Assembly: GCA_963846005.1 (NCBI GenBank)
Contig: CAWJUH010000003.1
Coordinates: forward strand, 1,674,001-1,738,000
Origin: CAVSUR01 sp963846005
GTDB lineage: Bacteria > Actinomycetota > Actinomycetes > Streptosporangiales > Streptosporangiaceae
Direction: 5' to 3'
Length of the DNA: 64,000 nt
The notes under the pieces were generated by a model that did no database searches, was not told the DNA's origin, and worked only from the letters and a program-made list of their open reading frames with translations. Made by a program: the position numbers and the translations under genes. Positions 32,457 to 40,939 of this stretch are shown here, in pieces. How positions within the stretch are numbered: position 1 is the stretch's first letter; each line of letters begins with the position of its first letter.

Positions 32457-32771
32457 ACCGAGGGTACCGGTCAGCCGGCTGGCTGGCGGTTGCCGTGACG
32501 TTGGGCCCACGCCTCGATGGCGTTCGTGGACTGCTTGTCGCCCCGGCTCAGCCGGGTAGGCGACCACGCCGTCGTACTGCGCCAGCTTGCCCGGCTCGGT
32601 CACCCACGGGCGGAGGTCCGGCCGGTCCTACGGGCGGCTGCCCCCGACCTGGTGTCGGCGCAGGTATGGGACGAGGACGTGGCGGTTGCGCCGGGCCTGG
32701 TCCTGCACTAGGAGGTCAGACGATTCTATTCCGGTCTCCGCGCCGGACACGGCACGGCTTAGTCTAGCCGC
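32457..32771. other. Region with probable degenerate coding sequence
   Basis: No convincing intact gene is present. The minus strand shows protein-like but broken stretches: VQDQARRNRHVLVPYLRR reading into a stop, then WVTEPGKLAQYDGVVAYPAEP, and in a third frame DKQSTNAIEAWAQRHGN. A plus-strand open frame at 32517-32711 (64 residues, MAFVDCLSPRLSRVG start) has no ribosome site and more A/T at third positions than its neighbours. I read this as the remnant of a lost minus-strand gene. Confidence 0.4.
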
Positions 32772-34961
32772 GTGGAGAAGTCGCACGAGGAGCCTCCCGG
32801 CGGGGCAAAACCAGATGCTGAAACCGTACGGGAGCTGAGCGACGATGAGATCAGCACGGGGAACGGCGAGGCCGGCCCGCCCGCGGCGGATCAGCGGGAC
32901 GAGGCTGACGAGCGGAACGACACCGCGGCCGCCGGCCACGACTACGGCGACGTGCTCTGGGAACCCACGCCAGACACCGTGGCTGCCGCCCGGATCACCG
33001 GCTTCCAGCGCTGGCTGGCCGGCCAGCACAACCTGAGGTTCGACGGCTACGACGGCCTGTGGCACTGGTCGGTGACCGAGCCCGGCGCGTTCTGGTCGGC
33101 GATCTGGGACTATTTCGGCGTGCTCGGCCAGCGCGGCACCGCGCCGGAGCTGGCCGGCGGCCCGATGCCGGACGTGCGCTGGTTCGCCGGCAGCACGCTG
33201 AACTACGCCCGCAACGCGCTGGCCACCGCGGCCGCCGAGCCGGACCGGACCGCGGTGATCTACCGCTCGGAGGCCGGTCACTCCGGCACGCTGAGCTACG
33301 CCGAGCTGGACGCGCAAGTGGCCCGGGTCCGCGGCGCGCTGGAACGGCTCGGCGTCGGCCCGGGCGACCGGGTCGCGGCCTACCTGCCGAACGCGCCGCA
33401 CGCGCTGATCGGGATGCTGGCCACCGTGAGCCTGGGCGCGATCTGGACGGCCTGCTCGCCGGACTTCGGCGCGGCCAGCGTCATCGACCGGTTCGCCCAG
33501 ACCGAGCCGAAGGTGCTGATCGCGGTCGACGGCTACGCCTACAACGGCAAGACCTACGACCGGCGCGACGAGGTGGCCGCGATCGCGGCCGAGCTGCCGG
33601 CCCTGCGGGCGGTCATCACCGTGGCCTACACCGGCACCGGCCAGCCGGCCGTGCCGTCCGGGCCTGAGCTGCTGGACTGGGACCAGATCCCGGCCGCAGA
33701 TCCCGGGGACCGCCGGGACGGCCTGCTGACCCGGTTCACCGAGGTGCCGTTCGACCACCCGCTGTGGGTGCTGTACTCCTCGGGCACCACCGGGCTGCCC
33801 AAGCCGATCGTGCACGGCCACGGCGGGATCGTGCTCGAGCACCTCAAGGCGCTGGCCCTGCACCAGGATCTGTCCGGCGCCGACACGTTCTTCTGGTACA
33901 CCACGACCGGCTGGATGATGTGGAATTTCCTGGCCGGCGGCCTGCTCGTCGGCGCGACCGTGCTGGCCTACGACGGCAGTGCCACCCGCGGCTCGTCCGG
34001 CGCGGCCGACACCGGCGCGCTGTGGGAGCTGATCGCGCAGGCCGGCGTCACGTACGCGGGCACCGGTGCGCCGTACCTTCTGGCCTGCATGAAGGAGGGC
34101 ATCAGCCCGGCCCGCGGGTGCGACCTGTCGGCCCTGCGCGGCGTGGGGTCGACCGGCTCCCCGCTGCCGCCCGAGGGCTTCCGCTGGGTGTACGAGAACG
34201 TGGCTCCCGCGGCACCGGGGCCGGCCTTCATCCTCGGGTCGTTCTCCGGCGGCACCGACCTGTGCACCGGGTTCGTCGGGCCGAACCCGTTGCTGCCGGT
34301 CCGGGCCGGCATCATCTCCGGCTGCTGCCTGGGCGCGAAGGTGGAGGCGTTCGACCCGGCCGGGCAGCCGGTGACCGGCGAGGTGGGGGAGCTGGTGCTG
34401 ACCCAGCCGATGCCGTCGATGCCGGTGGGGTTCTGGAACGACCCCGGCGGCGACCGGTACCGCGACGCCTACTTCGCCGACTACCCGGGCGTGTGGCGGC
34501 ACGGGGACTGGATCATGTTCCTGCCCGACGGCGGGTGCGTGATCTACGGCCGGTCCGACGCGACCCTGAACCGGGGCGGCGTGCGGATGGGCACCAGCGA
34601 GTTCTACCGGGTGGTGGAGCGGCTGCCGCAGGTCGCCGACAGCCTGGTGATCGACACCGGCCGCCTCGGCCAGGACGGCCGGCTGATCTTGTACGTAGTG
34701 CCCGCGGAGGGCGAGCGGATCGACGACGAGGCGCTCGGGCAGATCCGCGCCGCGCTGCGCAGCCAGTTGTCGCCGCGGCACGTGCCGGACGAGATCCACC
34801 AGGTGCCGGGCATCCCGCGGACCCTGTCGGGCAAGAAGCTCGAGGTGCCGGTGCGCAAGATCATGCAGGGCACCCCGGTGGCCGAGGCGGCCGATCCCGA
34901 CGCCCTGGCCAACCCCGAGGTGCTGACCTGGTTCGCGCCGGACGGAGCCGCCGGTGAATAA
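32772..34961 (+). CDS. Acetoacetate--CoA ligase (acetoacetyl-CoA synthetase)
   Basis: This is a 729-residue acyl-adenylating enzyme that makes acetoacetyl-CoA from acetoacetate, CoA and ATP. An acidic N-terminal extension of about 55 residues precedes the ACAS-N-like part (ITGFQRWLAGQH, WFAGSTLNYARNAL). The AMP-binding signature is VLYSSGTTGLPKPIVHGHGG; FWYTTTGWMMWNFL, SFSGGTDLCTGFVG and RHGDWI follow, and the adenylation-site Lys lies in TLSGKKLEVPV. The WNFLAGGLLVGATVLAYDG pattern is typical of acetoacetyl-CoA rather than acetyl-CoA synthetases. It overlaps the tryptophan dioxygenase gene by 8 bases. Confidence 0.92.
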   Translation: MEKSHEEPPGGAKPDAETVRELSDDEISTGNGEAGPPAADQRDEADERNDTAAAGHDYGDVLWEPTPDTVAAARITGFQRWLAGQHNLRFDGYDGLWHWSVTEPGAFWSAIWDYFGVLGQRGTAPELAGGPMPDVRWFAGSTLNYARNALATAAAEPDRTAVIYRSEAGHSGTLSYAELDAQVARVRGALERLGVGPGDRVAAYLPNAPHALIGMLATVSLGAIWTACSPDFGAASVIDRFAQTEPKVLIAVDGYAYNGKTYDRRDEVAAIAAELPALRAVITVAYTGTGQPAVPSGPELLDWDQIPAADPGDRRDGLLTRFTEVPFDHPLWVLYSSGTTGLPKPIVHGHGGIVLEHLKALALHQDLSGADTFFWYTTTGWMMWNFLAGGLLVGATVLAYDGSATRGSSGAADTGALWELIAQAGVTYAGTGAPYLLACMKEGISPARGCDLSALRGVGSTGSPLPPEGFRWVYENVAPAAPGPAFILGSFSGGTDLCTGFVGPNPLLPVRAGIISGCCLGAKVEAFDPAGQPVTGEVGELVLTQPMPSMPVGFWNDPGGDRYRDAYFADYPGVWRHGDWIMFLPDGGCVIYGRSDATLNRGGVRMGTSEFYRVVERLPQVADSLVIDTGRLGQDGRLILYVVPAEGERIDDEALGQIRAALRSQLSPRHVPDEIHQVPGIPRTLSGKKLEVPVRKIMQGTPVAEAADPDALANPEVLTWFAPDGAAGE

Positions 34962-35790
34962 CGGCGGAGCCGGGGGGGCCGGCGGTGCCGGGAGTGCCGG
35001 TGATACCGGCGGGCGCAGCTTCGGCGAAGAGGGCGGGCGGCTCACCTACGGCTCCTACCTGCGGCTGGCCGAGCTGCTGGCGCAGCAGGTGCCGGAGGCG
35101 CAGCCGCCGGTGCACGACGAGCTGCTGTTCATCACCACCCACCAGGCCTACGAGCTGTGGTTCAAGCAGCTGCTGCACGAGCTGACCGCGGCCCGGGACA
35201 CGATGGTCGCCGGGCAGACCTGGCGGGCCCGACAGCTGCTGCGCCGGGCGCACGTGATCGAGCGGCTGCTGGTCAGCCAGATCGACGTGCTGGAGACGAT
35301 GACCCCGCAGGACTTCCTGGAGTTCCGGTCGGTGCTCGCGCCCGCCAGCGGATTCCAGTCGGTACAGTTCCGCGAGCTGGAATTCTTGTCCGGGGCGAAG
35401 GATCCTCGATTCGTGCGGCGGTTCCGGTCGCTGACCGATGACGAGCGCGGCCGGCTGGCCCGGCGGCTGGCCGAGCCGTCACTGTGGGACGCCTACACCG
35501 AACTGCTGGCCGGGCGCGGCCTGAAGACCGCCGACAGCGAGCAGCTGCGCGAATCGCTGGTGGCCGTCGCGCGCGACCGGGCGGGCCGGGACTCGGAGTG
35601 GCAGCTCGCCGAGGACCTGCTCACCCACGACGAGCTGTGCGGGCTGTGGCGGGCCCGGCACGTGCAGATGGTGGAGCGGCAGATCGGAACCAAGTCCGGC
35701 ACCGGCGGGTCGACCGGCGCGCCCTATCTGCACCGGCGGGTGCCGCTGCGCTACTACCCGTTGCTGTGGGAATTGCGCGACTGGCTATGA
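34954..35790 (+). CDS. kynA: Tryptophan 2,3-dioxygenase
   Basis: This is a 278-residue heme enzyme that opens the tryptophan indole ring to N-formylkynurenine. Conserved segments are LTYGSYLRLAELL, FITTHQAYELWFKQLLHEL, the substrate-binding FQSVQFRELEF, and RHVQMVERQIGTKSGTGGST with the proximal heme His (about 236) in RHVQM. The first 20 residues are Gly/Ala/Asn low-complexity. GTG 34954 overlaps the preceding ligase, implying coupled expression. No kynureninase or formamidase gene is in the window. Confidence 0.94.
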   Translation: MNNGGAGGAGGAGSAGDTGGRSFGEEGGRLTYGSYLRLAELLAQQVPEAQPPVHDELLFITTHQAYELWFKQLLHELTAARDTMVAGQTWRARQLLRRAHVIERLLVSQIDVLETMTPQDFLEFRSVLAPASGFQSVQFRELEFLSGAKDPRFVRRFRSLTDDERGRLARRLAEPSLWDAYTELLAGRGLKTADSEQLRESLVAVARDRAGRDSEWQLAEDLLTHDELCGLWRARHVQMVERQIGTKSGTGGSTGAPYLHRRVPLRYYPLLWELRDWL

Positions 35791-35849
35791 GCTGAGCACG
35801 ATCCCGGCCGGCGGCGCGACCGGGACCAAGGCGGGACAAGGGAGTGACA

Positions 35850-38800
35850 ATGATGTCAGACCACCCGGACCAGGCCAGGGACGACCTGCTGGCAGCGGCG
35901 GCCGGCCGCGTCACCGGCGCGGGCGGAGTCGGCGACCCCGGCGACTACCTGAGTGCCTATTACCGGCACGCCGTGGCGGCCGACCTGGCCGCGGCCGGGC
36001 CCGACCGGGTGGCCGCGGTGGCCGCCGAGCACGCCACGTTCGCCGCGCGCCGGCCGCAGGGCCGCGCGCTGGTCCGGGTGCGCCCCGGCGGGCCGGCTGC
36101 GTTCGACCCGGCCCGCGCTGTGGTCGACATTGTCACCGACGACATGCCGTTCCTGGTCGACTCGATCACGATGGCGCTGGCCAGCCACGATGTCTCCGCC
36201 CGGCTGGTCATCCACCCTCAGCTGCGGGTCCGCCGGGACGTCAGCGGGAAGCTGCACCAGGTGCTCGGCCCGGTCAGCGGCTCCGCCCCCGCGCACGACG
36301 AGATCGCCGAGTCGTGGACCCATCTGGAGGTGCCCCGGCTGGCCGGCGAACTGGCCGAGCGGCTGGCCGCCGACCTGCAGCGGGTGCTGTCGGACGTGCG
36401 GGTCGCGGTGGAGGACTTCGCCCGGATGCGGGCCCGGGCCGTGCAGATCGCCGATGGGCTGACGATGTCCCAGGCGGCCAGCGAGCCGCCCGGCCCGGAC
36501 GGCGCGGCGGGCGGGCCCGAGTCGCCGGCCGAGATTGCCGCGCTGCTGCGCTGGCTGGCCGACGGGCATTTCATCTTCCTCGGCTTCCGCGAGTATGACC
36601 TGACCAGCGGGCCGGACGGACTGTCGCTCCGGCGGGTGCCGGGCACCGGCCTCGGCCTGCTGCGCCACGACAAGCCCGGCGCGGGCTCATTCGCGACGCT
36701 GCCGCCGCAGGTGCGGGCCCGGGCCGCCGACCCGCAGCGGCTGATCTTGACCAAGGCCAACTCGCGCTCGACCGTGCACCGGCCGAGCTACCTGGACTAC
36801 GTCGCGGTGAAGCGGCTGAACGAGGCCGGCGAGGTGGTGGGGGAGAACCGGTTCCTCGGGCTGTACACGCACGTCGCCTACACCGAGACCATCACCCGCA
36901 TCCCGGTGCTGCGGCGCAAGCTGACCGAGGTGCTGGCGGCCGCGGGGCTGGCCGCCGACAGCCACGACGGCGCCGATCTGGCCGACATCCTCGAGGTGTA
37001 CCCGCGCGACGAGCTGTTCCAGACCCCGGTGCCCGACCTGGTCGAGGTCACCGCCGGGGTGCTGCGGCTGCGCGAGCGGCCGCAGACCCGGCTGTTCATG
37101 CGCAAGGACATCTACGGCCGGTACATGTCCTGCCTGGTCTACCTGCCGCGCGACCGGTACACCACGAAGGCAAGGCTGGCGGCGATGTCGATCCTGCGCC
37201 GCGCGCTGAACGGGGCCCAGGCCGATTACACCGCGATGGTCGGCGAATCTCCGGTTGCCCGGCTGCACATCGTGGTGCGGGCCGGCCGGGCCGGCCCGCT
37301 CACCGACACCGATCCGGCCGAGCTGGAGGCCGAGATCGCCGCGGCCATCAGGTCCTGGGACGACGACCTGGTGGCCGAGGCGGCGGCGGCGCTCGGTGAC
37401 CGGGACGGGCAGGAGCTGCTTGACGCGCTCGCGACCGCGGTGCCGGAGACCTACAAGACCGACGTCCCGGCCGCGGCCGCGGTGTCGGACCTGCGGTTCA
37501 TCCGGCGGCTGATCGCGTCGGGCGCGGGCACCGACTTCGAGCTGTGGGAGTCGGAAAGCTACGTCGGCGGCGTGCCGGCCGACGGGCAGGGCAGCGCGGC
37601 CGATGCGCCGCGCTCGGCCGCCGCAGCACCGCAGGGGGCTGGCGGCAGCCCGCACCGGGCGGACGCCGCGCCGCGGGTGTGGCGGCTGACCATCTACCGC
37701 ACCGGCTCGCCGGTCACGCTGACCGACGTGCTGCCCCGGCTGGCGCACATCGGCCTGGAGGTGGTGGACGAGCATCCGTACGAGTTCGCCGGGCGGACCC
37801 GGTTCTGGATCTACGACTTCGGCTTGAAGCAGGCCGGCGCGGCCACCGGCAGCCGTCCCGCGGTGCCGCTGGAGTCGGTCCGGGGCCTGATCGAGGACGC
37901 GCTCGCCGCGCTGTGGCGCGGCGACATCGAGGACGACGGGTTCAACGCGCTGGTGCTGACCGCCCAGCTCAGCTGGCGCCAGGTGACCATGCTGCGCGCC
38001 TACGCCAAATACCTGCGCCAGGCCGGGACGGCGTTCAGCCAGGCGTACCTCGAGCACGTGCTGCGGTCCAACCCGGCGGCCATCCGGCTGCTGGTCAGGC
38101 TGTTCGAGTCCCGGTTCGACCCGGACCACCAGGACGGCGAGGCCGAGCGCAGCGAGGCGATCGCCGAGGAGATCCGCGGTGAGCTGGACGAGGTCGCCAG
38201 CCTGGACGCCGACCGGATCCTGCGCTCTTACTGGGAGCTGATCTCGGCCACCCTGCGCACCAACTACTTCCGCGAGCAGCCCACGTCCCCGCCCTACCTG
38301 GTGGTCAAGCTGGACGCGGCCAGCGTGCCCGACCTGCCCGCGCCGCGGCCGAAGTTCGAGCTGTTCGTCTACTCGCCGCAGTTCGAGGGCGTGCACCTGC
38401 GGTTCGGCCGGGTGGCACGCGGCGGGCTGCGCTGGTCGGACCGGCGCGATGACTTCCGCACCGAGATCCTCGGCCTGGCCAAGGCCCAGGAGGTGAAGAA
38501 CGCGGTCATCGTGCCCTCCGGGGCCAAGGGCGGGTTCGTGTGCAAGCGGCTGCCCGACCCGGCCGACCGGGAGGCCTACCAGGCCGAGGTGCTGGCCTGC
38601 TACCGGACATTCATCGGCGCCATGCTGGACGTGACCGACAACCTGGAGCGCGGCGAGATCGACCCGCCCACCGGGGTGGTGCGCCGCGACGGCGACGACC
38701 CGTACCTGGTCGTGGCGGCGGACAAGGGCACCGCGACGTTCTCCGACACGGCCAACGAGATCGCGCTGCAACGCGGGTTCTGGCTCGGCGACGCGTTCGC

Positions 38801-40832
38801 TTCCGGCGGTTCCGAGGGTTACGACCACAAGAAGATGGGGATCACCGCGCGCGGCGCGTGGGAGTCGGTCCGCTTCCACTTCGCCACCCTCGGCGTGGAC
38901 GTCGATTCCGACGACTTCACCGTGGTCGGCATCGGCGACATGTCCGGTGACGTGTTCGGCAACGGGATGCTGCTGTCGCGGCACATCAAGCTGCTGGCCG
39001 CGTTCGACCACCGGCACGTCTTCGTCGACCCGGAGCCGGACCCGGCGGCGAGCTTCGCCGAGCGGCAGCGGCTGTTCCACCTGCCGCGGTCCTCGTGGGC
39101 GGACTACGACAGCGCGCTGATCTCCGAGGGCGGCGGGGTCTGGCCCCGGTCGGCAAAGTCGGTGCCGGTGTCGCCGCAGGCCGTGGCGGCGCTGGGGCTG
39201 CCCGAGGGCACCACGGCGCTGTCCCCGGACCAGCTGATCTCCGCGATGCTCATCGCGCCGGTGGAGCTGCTGTGGAACGGCGGGATCGGCACCTACGTCA
39301 AGGCCAGCCGGCAGGTGCACGCCGACGCGGGCGACCGGTCAAGCGACGCGGTGCGGGTGGACGCCGCCCAGCTGCGCGCCAAGGTGGTCGGCGAGGGCGG
39401 GAACCTCGGCCTGACCCAGGAGGCCAGGATCGAGTACGCGCTGGCGGGCGGCCTGGTGAACACCGATTTCATCGACAACACCGCGGGGGTGGACACCTCC
39501 GACCACGAGGTGAACATCAAGATCCTGCTCGACGGCGCGGTCCGGGACGGCGAGCTGGCCCCGCAGGACCGGGGCGCGCTGCTGCACCAGATGACCGACG
39601 AGGTCGGCGCGCTGGTGCTGGTGCACAACTACCAGCAGAACCGCACCCTGGCCGCATCGGGCGCGCAGGCCGCGCAGATGCTGCACGTGCACGCCCGCTA
39701 CATCCGCAAGCTGGAGCGCGAGGGGCGGATCCGGCGGCGGCTGGAAGTGCTGCCGGGCATCAGGGAGCTGACCGAACGGCGGCAGGCCGGCACCGGGCTG
39801 ACCTCACCGGAGTTCGCCGTGCTGCTGGCTCACACCAAGATCGCGAACGGGCAGGAGCTGCTCGGCTCCGAGCTGCCCGGGGATCCGTACCTGCGCCGGG
39901 TGCTGACCGGCTACTTCCCGGCCCCGCTGCGCGAGCGCTACGCCAGCCGGATGGGCGGCCACCGGCTGCACAACGAGATCATCACCACCGCCGTGGTCAA
40001 CGACATGGTGGACCGCTCGGGCATCACGTTCGTGTTCCGCCTCAACGAGGAGACCGGGGCCTCGGCACCGGAGATCACCGCGGCCTGGCTGGTGGCCAGG
40101 GACGTCTTCGACATGCCCGGGTTCTGGCAGCAGGTCGAGGCGCTGGATGGCACCGTGGAGACCTCGGCGCAGATCCTGGCCATGCTGGAAGGGCGCAAGC
40201 TGACCGAGCGCGCCGTCCGCTGGCTGCTGCACTTCCGCCGGCCGCCGTTCGACATCGCCGCGACGATCGATTTCTTCGCGGCCGGGGTGCTGACCGTGGC
40301 CGAGGGCCTGCCGAAGCTGCTGACCGGCCGGGACCTGTCCGGATTCGAGTCGTGCCGGGACGCGTTCTTGTCCCGCGGGCTGCCCGCCGGGCTGGCCGAC
40401 CGGATCGCCGCCATGGTCCCGGCGTACTCGGCGTTCGACATCGTCGAGATCGCCCGCCGCAGCGGCCGCCCGGTGGAGGAGACCGCCGAGGTGTACTTCG
40501 ACCTGGCCGACCGGCTGGAGATCGCCCGGCTGCGCGACCGGATCACCGCGCTGCCGCGCGACGACCGGTGGAACACGATGGCCCGCAACGCGCTGCGCGA
40601 CGACCTGTACAGCGCGCACGCCGCGCTGGCCGCCGACGTGCTCACGATCGCCGACGAGGGCAGCCCCGAGCACCGGCTGGCGGCCTGGGGGGCCCGCAAC
40701 GACTCGGCGGTGCGCCGCGCCACCCAGACGCTGACCGAGATCGGGGAGAGCGACAACTTCACGATCGCGACCCTGTCGGTGGCGGTCCGCGCCGTCCGCA
40801 CCCTGGTCTCCACCAGCGCCCTGCCGGACTGA
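35850..40832 (+). CDS. gdh: NAD-specific glutamate dehydrogenase, large form
   Basis: This protein of about 1,661 residues has the length and layout of the 180-kDa class of NAD-GDH, which deaminates glutamate to 2-oxoglutarate. Long N-terminal ACT-like regulatory regions include FLVDSITMAL, RFLGLYTH and VYLPRDRYTTKARLAAM. The catalytic core starts near residue 850 with GGLRWSDRRDDFRTEILGLA, KAQEVKNAVIVPSGAKGGFV, GSEGYDHKKMGITARGAW and the nucleotide-binding VVGIGDMSGDVFGNGMLLS. AAGGGAG at 35838-35844 favours ATG 35850 (ATG 35853 is possible). An Ala/Gly-rich insert occurs at about 575-605. Confidence 0.95.
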   Translation: MMSDHPDQARDDLLAAAAGRVTGAGGVGDPGDYLSAYYRHAVAADLAAAGPDRVAAVAAEHATFAARRPQGRALVRVRPGGPAAFDPARAVVDIVTDDMPFLVDSITMALASHDVSARLVIHPQLRVRRDVSGKLHQVLGPVSGSAPAHDEIAESWTHLEVPRLAGELAERLAADLQRVLSDVRVAVEDFARMRARAVQIADGLTMSQAASEPPGPDGAAGGPESPAEIAALLRWLADGHFIFLGFREYDLTSGPDGLSLRRVPGTGLGLLRHDKPGAGSFATLPPQVRARAADPQRLILTKANSRSTVHRPSYLDYVAVKRLNEAGEVVGENRFLGLYTHVAYTETITRIPVLRRKLTEVLAAAGLAADSHDGADLADILEVYPRDELFQTPVPDLVEVTAGVLRLRERPQTRLFMRKDIYGRYMSCLVYLPRDRYTTKARLAAMSILRRALNGAQADYTAMVGESPVARLHIVVRAGRAGPLTDTDPAELEAEIAAAIRSWDDDLVAEAAAALGDRDGQELLDALATAVPETYKTDVPAAAAVSDLRFIRRLIASGAGTDFELWESESYVGGVPADGQGSAADAPRSAAAAPQGAGGSPHRADAAPRVWRLTIYRTGSPVTLTDVLPRLAHIGLEVVDEHPYEFAGRTRFWIYDFGLKQAGAATGSRPAVPLESVRGLIEDALAALWRGDIEDDGFNALVLTAQLSWRQVTMLRAYAKYLRQAGTAFSQAYLEHVLRSNPAAIRLLVRLFESRFDPDHQDGEAERSEAIAEEIRGELDEVASLDADRILRSYWELISATLRTNYFREQPTSPPYLVVKLDAASVPDLPAPRPKFELFVYSPQFEGVHLRFGRVARGGLRWSDRRDDFRTEILGLAKAQEVKNAVIVPSGAKGGFVCKRLPDPADREAYQAEVLACYRTFIGAMLDVTDNLERGEIDPPTGVVRRDGDDPYLVVAADKGTATFSDTANEIALQRGFWLGDAFASGGSEGYDHKKMGITARGAWESVRFHFATLGVDVDSDDFTVVGIGDMSGDVFGNGMLLSRHIKLLAAFDHRHVFVDPEPDPAASFAERQRLFHLPRSSWADYDSALISEGGGVWPRSAKSVPVSPQAVAALGLPEGTTALSPDQLISAMLIAPVELLWNGGIGTYVKASRQVHADAGDRSSDAVRVDAAQLRAKVVGEGGNLGLTQEARIEYALAGGLVNTDFIDNTAGVDTSDHEVNIKILLDGAVRDGELAPQDRGALLHQMTDEVGALVLVHNYQQNRTLAASGAQAAQMLHVHARYIRKLEREGRIRRRLEVLPGIRELTERRQAGTGLTSPEFAVLLAHTKIANGQELLGSELPGDPYLRRVLTGYFPAPLRERYASRMGGHRLHNEIITTAVVNDMVDRSGITFVFRLNEETGASAPEITAAWLVARDVFDMPGFWQQVEALDGTVETSAQILAMLEGRKLTERAVRWLLHFRRPPFDIAATIDFFAAGVLTVAEGLPKLLTGRDLSGFESCRDAFLSRGLPAGLADRIAAMVPAYSAFDIVEIARRSGRPVEETAEVYFDLADRLEIARLRDRITALPRDDRWNTMARNALRDDLYSAHAALAADVLTIADEGSPEHRLAAWGARNDSAVRRATQTLTEIGESDNFTIATLSVAVRAVRTLVSTSALPD

Positions 40833-40939
40833 CCGGCTGCCCGCCCGGCGGCCGGGCCGCCGTCGCGGCCGGGCTGCCCCGCGCCACTTGCGGGGGAAGC
40901 GCGTGCTGAGAGCCGGTATCCTCGGACTCCGGCCAAAGT

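Noticed and set aside
32628..35045. Very long open frame on the minus strand opposite the acetoacetyl-CoA synthetase
   Set aside because: It mirrors a clearly conserved gene; the protein is low-complexity His/Arg/Gly/Gln-rich without motifs, the usual antisense shadow in high-G+C DNA.
36687..39320. 877-codon minus-strand open frame inside the glutamate dehydrogenase gene
   Set aside because: Antisense shadow of a conserved enzyme; no domain, no ribosome site, codon bias follows the sense gene.
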